From Prostheceraeus crozeri (taxonomy: Eukaryota; Platyhelminthes; Polycladida; Euryleptidae), in the NCBI GenBank assembly GCA_907163375.1, contig CAJQUW010007039.1, forward strand, positions 434,001 through 498,000: a DNA stretch of 64,000 nucleotides. The letters run 5' to 3'. Below are positions 19,728 through 30,914 of this stretch, in pieces (position 1 is the first letter of the stretch; each line of letters begins with the position of its first letter). The notes under the pieces are model-generated. The model made no database searches. It was not told the DNA's origin and was given only the letters and a program-made list of their open reading frames with translations. A program made the translations under genes and the position numbers.

Positions 19728-21128
19728 ATGCAGAATAGTGAAGAAAACAGCACGAATGCGACAGGACCAGCTACGACTGCTGGCGGTGGACAGTCTTCAG
19801 ATGCTGCGAAGAAGACGCTATATGTTGGAAATATCGGACCCGATATCGACGAAACTCTTCTTCTTAGTGTGTTCGGTCAATTCGGCATGTGTATGAGTTG
19901 TAAAGTGATCCGTGATATAAACTATAGAAATGAGCCATATGCATTTATCGAAATGGCTGACCATAACTCTGCATTTGTCGCTCTAAATGCAATGAATCAC
20001 ATTACTATGTTGAATAGAGAGCTCCGTGTTAATTGGGCGACTACACCTGGTCAGGGTAACAGACACGAACGCATCCAACAAGGCTCTCACATTTTCGTTG
20101 GCGATTTACCTCTTGATACAACGGATGAGCAGTTGATGGACTCATTCAAGGCATATGGTCCCATAATTGAATGTAAAATTGTTCGACATGCTGATGGGTC
20201 GAGCAGAGGCTATGCCTTCGTTACATTCGTTAATAAAGAAGACGCGGAGAAAGCTATCAAGAAGATGGATAGGGCCTGGCTTAATACCAAAGCAATAAAA
20301 TGTAATTGGGCAACTAGAAAACATCAACCAGAAAAGAAAGAGACAGCAGCGGTGACTTCCGGTCCTCAGCAACCATCTCAAAAGAAGTATGAAGAAGTGT
20401 TTAATGAATCTAGTCCCACAAACAGCACTGTTTACCTTGGCAACATCATGAACGGTTTAACAGAAGAATTGATACGTGCCAATTTTATCGAATACGGTCA
20501 GATTGCTGATGTCAAGATATTTTCCGACAAAGGCTACGCGTTCATTCGATATGAAACACATGAAGCTGCTACCAAGGCCATAGTTAACAAGCATGGTCAT
20601 ACGCTAAATGGATATACTGCTCGTTGTTCATGGGGAAAGGAAAGTCCTTTTCATGATGGTTATAATTCGTCATATGGGTATAATCAATCTTACTCGTCTT
20701 ATCAGTCATATCCTAATCAGCAACATCAGCAATATTCTCAAGATAATCAACAACAACAGTATCAGCAATACAACGGGTCATATGATACTTCGCAAATGCC
20801 ACCACCAACAGCGAATTCTGGCGACAATTATAATCAATATTATCAATATTGTGAGCAGTATTATAGACAATACTATGATCAGTACTACGGGCAAAATCAG
20901 CAGCAACAACAGCAGCCTACTCAGAATCAGCAATCGATGCAGAGTGGACCACCACCTCCGCCACCTCAGCAGCATCAGCAACAGCAGTCTTCTTACGGAC
21001 ATTACGGTTATGAACAGAACCAGAACTCTTATAGTAATGGATCCTCCTCTTGGGACAGTTATCAAAGTCGCTACCCTCCCCCTGATTCCGGGTGGAGTCA
21101 TCCACCATCCCATGGGTCATGGAACTGA
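19728..21128 (+). CDS. TIA1: TIA-1/TIAR-type RNA-binding protein (three RRMs, Q/Y/P-rich tail)
   Basis: 466 residues. RRM1 is about 29-106 (RNP2 LYVGNI at 31-36, RNP1 EPYAFIEM at 69-76). RRM2 is about 119-197 (IFVGDL at 122-127, RGYAFVTF at 160-167). RRM3 is about 233-304 (VYLGNI at 235-240, KGYAFIRY at 268-275). The linker YEEVFNESSPTNSTVYLGN is diagnostic of the TIA-1/TIAR/Rox8 family. Residues 306-466 are rich in Gln, Tyr, Ser and Pro, a prion-like low-complexity tail as in TIA-1. Family members bind U-rich RNA, influence 5' splice-site choice, repress translation and nucleate stress granules, shuttling between nucleus and cytoplasm. The whole coding region is one exon, unlike the multi-exon vertebrate genes. 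The start is the first Met after a splice acceptor. No poly(A) tail or flanking repeat marking a retrocopy was seen, and the frame is intact. Confidence 0.96.
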   Translation: MQNSEENSTNATGPATTAGGGQSSDAAKKTLYVGNIGPDIDETLLLSVFGQFGMCMSCKVIRDINYRNEPYAFIEMADHNSAFVALNAMNHITMLNRELRVNWATTPGQGNRHERIQQGSHIFVGDLPLDTTDEQLMDSFKAYGPIIECKIVRHADGSSRGYAFVTFVNKEDAEKAIKKMDRAWLNTKAIKCNWATRKHQPEKKETAAVTSGPQQPSQKKYEEVFNESSPTNSTVYLGNIMNGLTEELIRANFIEYGQIADVKIFSDKGYAFIRYETHEAATKAIVNKHGHTLNGYTARCSWGKESPFHDGYNSSYGYNQSYSSYQSYPNQQHQQYSQDNQQQQYQQYNGSYDTSQMPPPTANSGDNYNQYYQYCEQYYRQYYDQYYGQNQQQQQQPTQNQQSMQSGPPPPPPQQHQQQQSSYGHYGYEQNQNSYSNGSSSWDSYQSRYPPPDSGWSHPPSHGSWN

Positions 21129-22824
21129 ATTTGTACATGTGTGATATTTTTATTGCGAGAGTGTAATATTGTTGATTACATAGTAACTTGTATGAAATGC
21201 TTGTTTTCCCCGAACTGTTGGTAATGTCCGGAAGAAAGCAGTGACATTGCGAAGGATGTATTTGTAGAGTTAGTTGCTTTATAGTGACACCCAGGAATTT
21301 AGTGAGGGATCGAATTTTTAAAAGTCCGAAATATAATGATACCGACGTTCTTAGCAATAGGGAAACCCTATTGTCGTCAAAATTTAAGACGGAAAAGCAA
21401 TGGCCGATAAAATTTTAATTGATAAGACTTTAGGTGCTGACGAAAACATCTCCGTAATGCCTACTGTTTTCACCGTTAAGTCTGAGGGACGGGAGTAGAT
21501 TATTTTGGCTAAGGACTACTACATCTATGTTTCAGGACTAACCAACACCGAATCAGTGCGAACTTTTTTATTATGCTGACTTAGCAACTGTAGATATCAT
21601 TTCTACTGTCAAATCAAATGAACTTGTTGCTGTCAGCCGTGTGATGAAATTGTATCCGATCATCGTGAAAAAAAATTGGCAGCAAATTCACTCGCGTTTG
21701 GAGTTTGTTTTTCGAAGTAGGGCCTAATATTTTATCATCAATTTCAAATTTATTAGAAAGTGCAAGCAAATGGCCATTCAGGCAGTACACCTCAAAGTAA
21801 CAAAAATTGAGATCGATATGGCAGCGGACTAGGTAATTTGAGTTCCTCGAGCTACCCATTGCTCGTATGAACTTCAAATTCGACAGAACTAGTCACGGTC
21901 ATCGTTTAACCGCATATGGCAGGGCAGCTCATTCGAGGAAAGCACGCAGACCTACGTGCGCACGCACTAAGAAGGCAACGACAAAAATGCATAAATTTGA
22001 TCGCTGAGATAACGACAATGAAATCAGACGCTTATTTGAGTAAGCAGCTCTTGTAAAGTGATCGAGGAAAGCGAAAACTGTCCCGTCATCGTAATTGCAT
22101 GCAGATTGACTATATCTAACTTCCATTTAGGTCCACAATTGATAGTTTCCGTAAAATGTGAGTCTAAGAAAAGTGCCCATAAACCCTACTATGATATCTC
22201 GGGTAAAATGGGTATTTTGTCATCACTATTAATTCTGGCATGTGTTTCCAGACAGATCGCCATAATCAGGGCATTTGAACGATCATATTTCCCCGTTCGT
22301 TCGATTAGCCTTTCAGACCCGCTCAAATTCGACCAATGCACCCTCGCTCCGTAATTCGTTCATGGCATAAAACACCCATTCAATCGTTCTTCATAAGTTT
22401 AAAAAACAATTTTGATGGACCTGTCGAACGTCTTAGTGAAATCCAGAAAAAAGTGAACATTTTGCAATTTTTGTCCCTCCCTGGATGCCGCATTATTGAT
22501 CAAGCAGTCAACTATTACATCGGTTTGTAGGGTTTCGTTTGCTCTATCAACCGGTCCATACATCATTTTTTATATATTTGACAGTCTAATATATTTTTCG
22601 TTCGCTTGAGTTCTGAAAATACCCGATGTTTGCATGTCCCCTGAAATTTGTCTACTTTTCAGAAGCCTGTGAAGCATATTCAGCAGGAAACTGACCAAAG
22701 CTAGTTTATGCTGTACATATAAAATCATTCTCCCACGAAATCTGTGATATAGCAGTAAATTCTTGAAATCCATTACTTGGAGTGTTATAGAGACTAAAAA
22801 CCGATGTCCCCAAAATTTTGTGTA
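21129..22824 (+). other. TIA 3' UTR and intergenic DNA
   Basis: The 3' UTR must begin at 21129. I found no clear AATAAA in the first several hundred bases, so its end is not placed. Frames at 22058-22354 and 22336-22530 show no recognisable protein and are left uncalled. Confidence 0.4.
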
Positions 22825-23126
22825 ATCTCTTCGACGGCGTTTTCGTCCTTCGACGCCATGTATTCGCAGTTAAAGCTATGATAGAGACTCGCGATTTCAT
22901 GGAAAATTTTTTGTTACGCAAACTTCTTTGATATAGAGGAAGCATTTTAGTCATCCTTCAAACACAGTTCTTCTGAGAAATAAAAAAGCCATTTTTGGGA
23001 GAAAAATGTCACCACAATTCGTCATCTCTTCGACGCCATATAGTTTGCTCTGGACTAAAATGTTTCAAACCAATCTTTACGGCATTTCAACATATAAGAG
23101 GTCCATTTATCCTTTATCCACAGGTA

Positions 23127-25430
23127 GGGGAGATTGGGGACCTATGAGCATAGGGGACCAAAGTGCATCTGCCAGTTCGACGTGATAAAGACCGAATTCG
23201 AACTTCTTCTTCTAGTTGAGTAATTCTCTAATCAAACATGACTTTCAACGGAAAAATCAAGATTTATCTCAAAATATTTTATTTGGTAGGTCTTGAAATA
23301 CATTTAATGCAGTCGATCGAAAGTAAATTTTTGAGTCTCCGTTGTTTATTTTTTCTAAATTTCATTCGTCAACATTGTGCCTAGAATAACAATAATTTCT
23401 AACATTTAAGGCATCTAGAATTACTTCATAATTCGGGGATGGCATCTGTATACCCAGTTATTTGTCAATGTTGGTTTTTTGAAAATGAGTTGCTTTGGGG
23501 TCCAAAGTGCCCTCTGAAATGGGGACCAAAGTGCAATACATGATCAATTTCCTTTTTTCTTTTGTATTTTGTATGATGCTTTTTACATCATACACGGAAG
23601 AAAGGTGCGACACTGTAACTTTTGTGACATAACGGACATTTTTGAAAGACGGAAGATTAACGCTATGCGACTTTTCAACGCCATCAAGACTGATGATTGC
23701 CATGTTCTCCACAATCTGTTACCCTCAACATCTGTGCGTAGTAACCGGTTAAACTTGCCTGCTGCTAGAACTAGTCGTAGAGTGAACAGTTTTGTGTTTT
23801 CTTGCTCAGGTACAATGATACAGTCTAACGTTTAGCACTCACGGATTTATGTCAGTGATTAGAAAATGCCTCCACGATTCCCATTCGGAGGTAGATGTAT
23901 TTTTTTTGTCAATAAACGCTTACTTACTTATTTATTTTGCAAACCATGTATTCAGTGTCTCAACGTAATGAAATAAGTGTAATTAAACCTTAAAAAATGC
24001 AATTTAAGCCATCGCATGCAGCCCTTGGACGTCTGCGTCTATGGTCCATTTAAGACGTTCTATGTGAGTGAGTGCAACAATCAAATGCTCACTCATCCAT
24101 GAAAACCAATTACTATTCATGACGTTGCCTCACTGAGTTCAGCTTCATTTTACAAAGCTTTTACGCCCATGAATATCGTATCGGGCTTTCAAAAAGTCGG
24201 CATATTCCCAGTCAACTCAAACGCTTTCAGCTAAGGGGATTTCCTGCTATCCATTCCCTCCGATCGAGTGCTTGAACTTTGCAAATTGAGCAACCTTCTA
24301 CAAGCACAGGCCCAATTTCTCCTGCTGATGACGGTGCCCTGTTGACGACGCGGCGTGATAATTATGTGAGCCAGTGTCACCTGAATTAATCAGACCTTAT
24401 CCGACGAAGGCTCTGTCTGAAAAATTTAAACACAAACGATCAAGAAAAAGAAAATCAACTATTATCACCGATATGCCCCCGGAGAGTGCTGCATCCAAAA
24501 GTAACGAAGCCAATTAATTCTGGAACCCAGGACTCCTCAATTGAAAACACGGTTGAACTTCAACTGGAATATGGCGAACACATTCTGGTTGAGTACAATA
24601 CAAATGTTTTTAGAGCGACATTCCCGACTCCTATCTGTTTTAATTATGTTGCAAAATGCACTATTTGCATATATATTCAAAAATCGACTTTTCGGCAATT
24701 TTTGTTGGTAGACCTATCTGGAAGTTAGTTTACTTTTTAAAAAAATTATTATTTACTGCCTTCTTACCAAATCCAATCTGTTGAACCATTATAACCATTT
24801 TTGTCCGTAAGATCATTATTTTCAGAAGTCAAACACTTCTTTAAATTGATGAAAGTGGGGTAGGCCTATATAGGCCTAGGCCTATAATGAAGATTTTACC
24901 CTAGGTCGAAATATTAATCTCATAGAGAGAAATGATTATCATTTTTGAACTCAGCACATCCGAATTGACTATTAACAGTTAACTAATGTAATAAAGATGC
25001 CTCCAATTAGCAAAAATTGCTGTAAAAAAATTAATTCATTTTTGCCTATTGATAGTTTTCATATCCACTTAGTTACTAATTCAGAAAAATTAAATGAATA
25101 CAGTAAAAATCATAGAAAAATGTGTTTTGGCGATATCTATTATATAAAATGAAATTTCCTTGCGCAATCATGGTTTTTTTATTTAGTGCACTTTGGTCCC
25201 CATGCAGTGCACATTGGTCCCCGCTATAGGGGACCAATGTGCAGGGTCGTTACATGTTACAAAAACATGTCTTGTGCAAAAACTAGATATGCTAGAGTTA
25301 CACTTCAAAAAATATTTTATTTGTGAAGATATCTTTCACATCTGTGTAAAATTTTAAGTTCTGATTTGCAATAGTTTCGTCAAAAAATGAGAATAAGTAA
25401 AAAAAATGCACTTTGGTCCCCAATCTCCCC
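23127..25430 (+). mobile_element. Decayed pogo/Tigger-type transposon
   Basis: A 2,304 bp element with TA on both sides (23125-23126, 25431-25432) and perfect 16 bp TIRs, GGGGAGATTGGGGACC. The phrase GGGGACCAAAGTGCA recurs near both ends (23153, 23519; inverted at 25187 and 25407; variants at 23500, 25204 and 25217), which looks like transposase-binding subterminal repeats. A transposase relic lies inside. Confidence 0.88.
24010..24231 (+). pseudogene. pogo-type transposase C-terminal relic
   Basis: One plus-strand frame, broken by a single TGA at about 24101, reads HRMQPLDVCVYGPFK, then ITIHDVASL, FYKAFTPMNIVSGF and GIFPVNSNAF. This matches the end of the DDE_1 domain of pogo/Tigger/Jerky-like transposases (SHxxQPLD ... 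A-F-x-P-x-N-I-x-S-GF-x-x-x-GI-x-P-x-N). The CENPB-type DNA-binding region and the first catalytic Asp residues were not found, so the gene is badly truncated or decayed. Confidence 0.85.
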
Positions 25431-25762
25431 TATATTGCAAATTAACGCGAGAGCCATCGCTTCTTCAAAAAATATAAAAAAACACCACAAATTGCTATCT
25501 CCTCGACGGTTGATCCAAAACGTCTAAGAGATGACAGGTATGACTGAAAATTGCAAAAATGACTTTGTCCTTCACAAATACAATGCCAGAAAATGCCGTT
25601 CGATTAATTCAATTCAACTTTGATGATTAATTAAAGGCCTTATATTGTTTTGTATGATCGACATCAGTCTGTACCTATAAAACTCCTTCATGGGGAAGAT
25701 CAGAAGAAGTTTCGCGACACGAGGAGTCTATCTGTCAACCATCGCGCTCCATTGGCTCCCAT

Positions 25763-26814
25763 TAAAGATGAGCGTCGGGTCGGGTTCCGAAAATTCGGAG
25801 CGAGTCGAACAAAATTTCAACCCGAACCCGATGTCGGGTCGGGTACTTAAATGTCTGACCCAAACCCGACAAAAAGTTCCAGAACCCGACCCGAATCCGA
25901 CAAAGAGTGCCAGTACCCGATTATATTCGAATAATCAAAAACATTTCTACATATAAAGCTAATGCTTAATCCTAATGTGATACTGTGCGGTAGTCTAACT
26001 TCTTAGTAATATTATTTTAGTATTTTATTAAAATGCGCAGTAGTTAGTGTATTATTTTCTCTAGGCTAATAAAGTGCTCAAACAAATACTAAATAAGTAG
26101 CATGATTACCCACGAAATTAATATAACCTACAATACATGACGAAATTCGGAATCTTTACAAAAAAATCGACTGCTTCGCGATATATATTATCGGTGTTGC
26201 AGCATGCTCCTTCAAAACTCTGATTGCGACATTTTGATTCTCAATGTTAATGAAGATGTCAAGGTCCGAGCAGCTGAGCTGCATCATTACATGTAACAAC
26301 ATAATTCTTCAGATAGATGCCAAAATTTCAATTATATAATACTTGATGTGTTTAGCTTCCGTTCCTATGTAAAGCTTATCTCAAATTAAATTTCATTCCT
26401 TTCCGTCCATCCTGCGAGCCACGATCTATACATGTCATTATGAGAATGAGGCCTTTAGAGACCACAAGAACAGATTCAATTAATTTGATATGATCTTTCG
26501 TTGTTTTAGAAGCAAAATATGTAGCGCAAAGTATTTTATTAGATCAATAATTCACAAGAGAATAATGTGATAAGCCACAATTTCTTGAAAAATTTCATTA
26601 AACTACAGATACACATGAAACAGTACTAACTTCACAGAAAATACTTTTTAAAGTTCTAAACATTTTTCAAATTTGTATGCTCCAACCCCAAAAAAACCCG
26701 AGTTCAGGTTTTAGATAAAAGAGATAATCCTACTCTACCCGAGTTCTTAATTGCTCTACCCGAACCCGAGCATTCGGGGTCGGGTTCGGATTCGGGTAGG
26801 ATCGCTCATCTTTA
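25763..26814. mobile_element. hAT-type MITE with perfect 8 bp TSD
   Basis: The ends are TAAAGATGAGCG and its inverse (12 bp). The target duplication GCTCCCAT is perfect (25755-25762, 26815-26822). Both ends are packed with CCCGACCC/GGGTCGGG phrases (GTCGGGTCGGGT near 25778, ACCCGAACCCGAG near 26759). There is no coding sequence. A 1,052 bp Ac-like non-autonomous element. Confidence 0.93.
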
Positions 26815-27120
26815 GCTCCCATGCTTAGCAATCCAAACATCGACCGTTGAAGGCGCGCTGGACGCCGAAGGCCTGTCTTTGATACTTTTAACTTTTACCT
26901 CATTATATCGACCTATAAACTGAAAAGGGGAGTTTTGATTGCTTTTATACAACTTTCTCAGAAAGATATGATCTCCCATCACCTGGTCAACTACATCAAC
27001 GATAGCCATAGTTCCTAAATGTACTGTAGGCCTAATCTTCAAGCTACTTTCTTGAATGTAAGTTGTCATAACTATAGCAGCATGGGGCAATAGAAACAGG
27101 AGGCTCAACATTCTTGTCAT
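26812..27120 (-). CDS. Unrecognised 102-residue frame
   Basis: Starts MTRMLSLLFLLPHAAIV, which looks like a short hydrophobic leader; the rest is unremarkable. Its last codons run into the right edge of the MITE, so if it was ever a gene the MITE cut it. I cannot assign a family, and chance is a fair explanation. Confidence 0.15.
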   Translation of the reverse strand: MTRMLSLLFLLPHAAIVMTTYIQESSLKIRPTVHLGTMAIVDVVDQVMGDHIFLRKLYKSNQNSPFQFIGRYNEVKVKSIKDRPSASSAPSTVDVWIAKHGS

Positions 27121-27372
27121 GCATCTAATTAGGTAAAATCGAAGTATAAAAATTAGTGATAAAGTCCAAACGCAATGAATTACATTGATTAAGCATTTAA
27201 CATTATCTCTTCGGCGTCAAAAGCAACTTCTCTTTTGACTTGCTAACATTGTTAGTTCCAAAAGACATAAAGGGCAGGTTCAGTAACCATAGAAGAGTTC
27301 CACTTGAAACTAGAAAATTGAGGATGTCTTCAATGTTGAGATATATCGTCATCTCTTCGACGCGTCGAAGGC

Positions 27373-29605
27373 ATGACGCGTCACTCATCGGCGTGATTTT
27401 CTATTTTCTTTTCTAGCTTTGCCAAATCTGAGTGGATTGTGGTTTGACATATGATAATGTTGAAATAGGATGATAGCACAATGTTTTGAAGCCTATCTTC
27501 ATTAAAAATCGAACATTTTTTCTGGGGACAAAAAATCACGAAATTTTCTGGATTTCACCGTAATGCTCTATAATACAAGCTGCACGATAGTAGAATTCGC
27601 TGTCGGTAGCCTATTGTCCCGCAATGACAATGCGAAGCATAATTTGTCGTTAAACGTTACACGTCAGACACGCCATATTTGTATCTAACCCAGTCAAACT
27701 AGAGAATATCAAAATAGAGGAAGTTAAAATCTTTCTGTCGTGATGATTAGCCTCACGCTTTAGCAACATCAAGGTGAACGAAGTTGCTAGGTGACGATCG
27801 ATTGGTCAATGTTCACCCATTTGAAACTTCGCTTACCATATACAAAACTTGGAACTTGCCAGCTAGCATAGGCCTGGCCTAGCCTTCAGAAATGGTGACT
27901 AGAGGGAATGCGATGACTAGATTCAATTACATAATGGGCTTTGCCTACAAGGCCTAAGTCATAAATGCCGCCATGAATCCCTACCTGCATATCCACTGAT
28001 CGGATATGATTCGCAGATTAAGCCATTATTGTACATGCCCGTGCCCACAGGCGAATGCCCGCTGACCGTTAAAATTGGGATATGCCCGGTTTGCTCCCCA
28101 GTTTGCGACTTATAACTTGATGCAAAGCAACATAATAGCTATAGACATGCTATTTTTAAAAAGTAAAGCTCAGATTGACACTCACAGTGCAAGTAGGCCT
28201 ACTTCATCAGATTTTGTATTCAAACTTCAATATTTTGTGACCAGATGATGAATTGAATGATAATTTAGTGCGCATCATGATAAATTTAGTTGCTTCATGG
28301 AAGTACGTGAAGCTTCTTCAGCTTTCACCACTGCTAAACCGTATTGGGTGATATGCGTAGATTTTTGAGTAGTTTATGACTAGTACATGTATTTTCGGAA
28401 TACTAAATCAATAATGAGAGGTGGAAGCTTGTGCAATAGCAAGTCTCTTTTCATCCTGTTCACGAAATGTTATTGAACTGAAGTCTTAATGCTTAAACAA
28501 GCAATTTTGAAGAGCATCAATAGGCTTTCTTTTATCGAAATTTCCGAAGTTTCACGAAAGCCCTATTGGGTGCCTGGTGGCCCATGCCGAAATTGGCACT
28601 TGAATATTTTCAAATTTCAAAATACATGTACTACTTTACTGAAGTTAGAGTGCGTATAAATATGCAATTTTGAAGTACGTGGCACGTCCAATAACTATCC
28701 GGAAAAATGTAGAAAAACTGCAAATCTTTCAATTCTGACATGATGGATAATTAATTTGGCATATGTAGGCTAAAATGGTATGCAAAATTTCAAAAGTATA
28801 CATGTTTTTCTAGTCTGCATGCCCTTTTTAAAAAACATAAAATTGACAAGAATATAGACATGAAATTGTGAACATGAACAAATATGATTTTTAAAAAATG
28901 AATAAACAAAAAATGAGCATGAAATTTTGATTATCTTGATGACTGTAAAACGAAATAAAATGTTTTTTCTGGCTCGTGCATTGCAAATTCGTTGATGGTT
29001 GTTTAAACATTTATCAACAAAAGTAGGCCTACTCTGATGTGATCAAATGAAAATAATAGGTCTTCAGAAGTTCCCTTTGCAAGTCAATTTCCATCATGTT
29101 GAACACACCTCAAAGCATCAGAAAAAATTTAAAAAATGCCGTTCAATCGTTAGCTCAGAATGTTCGTTCAAATGCCCTAGAATCTATGAGAGTTTTATAG
29201 AAAGACATAAATGGAACTAGCCTATGTGAATCAATACAAAAAGTTTTTCAGAATTTGGGGGAAAGAGAATGGATTCAAACAAAGCACTAAAGACATGAAA
29301 TTTGTCGGAAAGAGATAGGTCTATTGTCATCAACCTCAGTTAAGAAAGTCAGATAGCAAACTAAATCATAAAAATTCTTCTTTTAAAGTTCTCATCATGA
29401 ACACCTAACTTGCTTGTGAGATTGGCATCAGCTCAGTTTGCCCTTACAGCGCTCGTGACATGTCACTTGGCTATTGTATCGTTTCCTATCTGCTAGTTGA
29501 TTATTATTCAGCTTCAAGAATGAGTCTACCATGTGTTATTTGTAAATTTGTACACTGCATGTTATCAGTGGCGATTGACAAAAAATCACCAAATAGGCCT
29601 ACCGT
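27373..29605. other. No gene recognised
   Basis: AT-rich, with scattered GTAGGCCTAC-type palindromic hexamer phrases. CTGGGGACAAAAAATCACGA at 27522 echoes phrases of the 22.8-27.4 kb repeat. Confidence 0.45.
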
Positions 29606-29990
29606 ATAAGAATCAGGGATGCGGAGTCACGGAGTCCTATCATTTTTGCTGGAGTCGGAGTCCTATCAAATGATAGGACTCCGACCTAGACCCAAAATAT
29701 AATACAAACAAATTATTCATTCTCGTACATAGCTGTCACTGTTTTGATGTCAACCTTCTCCGTCAAACAAAAGTACAGAGGCAGCAGCATGCAAGCTTGT
29801 AATAGTTGAGGGAATGAACCGTGATAGTGAAAAGGATTGTCGTTTCACTCGGTGATTTAGTAGAAAAGACAAGCGTCCCTTGCCTCGATCACACATAAGT
29901 ACCTAAAGGTAACATCGGAGACAAAAGTAAAATATTAGTTTGCTTGAGAACATTTGTGCCACAACTTCAATCGTGTATGATGGCTCCTCC

Positions 29991-30670
29991 CAGTGGCGTA
30001 GCCAGCTTCAAAAAATATCCGGGGTTGAAATCAGTCTTGACATCGGTATACCTAATAGCATGCAGCATAGTACCCGGCTATAATCTAGAATTCACTTTGA
30101 TCTTTTCAAATAAGTATGAAAGAATGAAGTAGTAAAAGTATGCACGTGTTAACTATTAGCTACGCGTTTGTCAGGCTCAAACTCCGGTCAGACTCGCCGT
30201 GATTAACCAGCCAGTGTGTGTGTAAGTGTAGATCGTAAAGAATTCCCTGCCTTCGTCCGGGGTGAATCACAGAGGTGGATTACTTCTTTGTGGGTTGTAT
30301 GCAGTGGCCGCGACGAGCTGTTCTGGCGCGTGCGAACGGCACATTGATAGATTGGCTGATTTGTCGATGACATCAACGAGCCATTGCTCGGATCATGTGT
30401 GACTCGTGCTTGATTTTGGCCAGTCGGTGCAATCTCGCCGACACTCCGGCGACAGCCCTGATAGTGAGGAAGAATGAGAGAAAACCATCTACAATTACAC
30501 ATGCATCCGTTAGAAAGATGAAATAAAGACTTAAAGATAGGCATGTAGCGCTTGGTCACTGCCAGTAACTCATTGGCGTATATTGTACACGATTAAAATA
30601 TGTTGGGATTTATCTAAAAAAAAACATTCGGGGCACTGTCCCGAATGCCCCAATGGACGTTACGCCCCTG
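29991..30670. mobile_element. MITE with CAGTGGCGTAGC / GTTACGCCCCTG ends
   Basis: A 680 bp element. The two ends match at 10 of 12 bases. The flanking 8-mers GCTCCTCC (29983) and GCTCTTTC (30671) agree at 6 of 8, consistent with an old hAT-type duplication. The CAGTGGCGTAGCC terminus is one seen in many animal MITEs. Nested in the outer hAT. Confidence 0.75.
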
Positions 30671-30914
30671 GCTCTTTCATAGCGCATATTGAAATCGAAA
30701 GTGTACTCATATTTTTTGGAGAAGGATGCGGATTTTCCTGCCTGGCAGACAAGACTGGAGAAAACCGTGTGAAGCACACACCAACAAGGGATGTGCAAAG
30801 TTGGTAAACTTTCACATAAAATGATTGATTTGATACAACAGTGATCACTAAAATCAGGCTCAGGTAAGCCTCTAATGATCTATGATGTAGGTTGCCAAAA
30901 CTGAGGCTGCTATA

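Larger units (their letters stand above)
22825..27372. repeat. Region with five copies of a CATCTCTTCGACG motif
   Basis: ATCTCTTCGACG-like phrases occur at 22825, 23024, 25495 (CTCCTCGACG), 27204 (CTCTTCGGCG) and 27350, all in the same orientation. The last is part of the 14 bp palindrome TTCGACGCGTCGAA (27356-27369). Taking out the two inserted elements (23127-25430 and 25763-26814) leaves about 1.2 kb holding all five. Nature unknown; perhaps an older repeat or transposon body. Confidence 0.6.

Noticed and set aside
20608-21357. Frames overlapping the TIA tail on both strands
   Set aside because: Low-complexity shadows of the Gln/Tyr-rich coding region.
23569-23835. 88-codon frame inside the pogo relic as transposase N-terminus
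   Set aside because: No CENPB-type or helix-turn-helix pattern could be seen; not supported.
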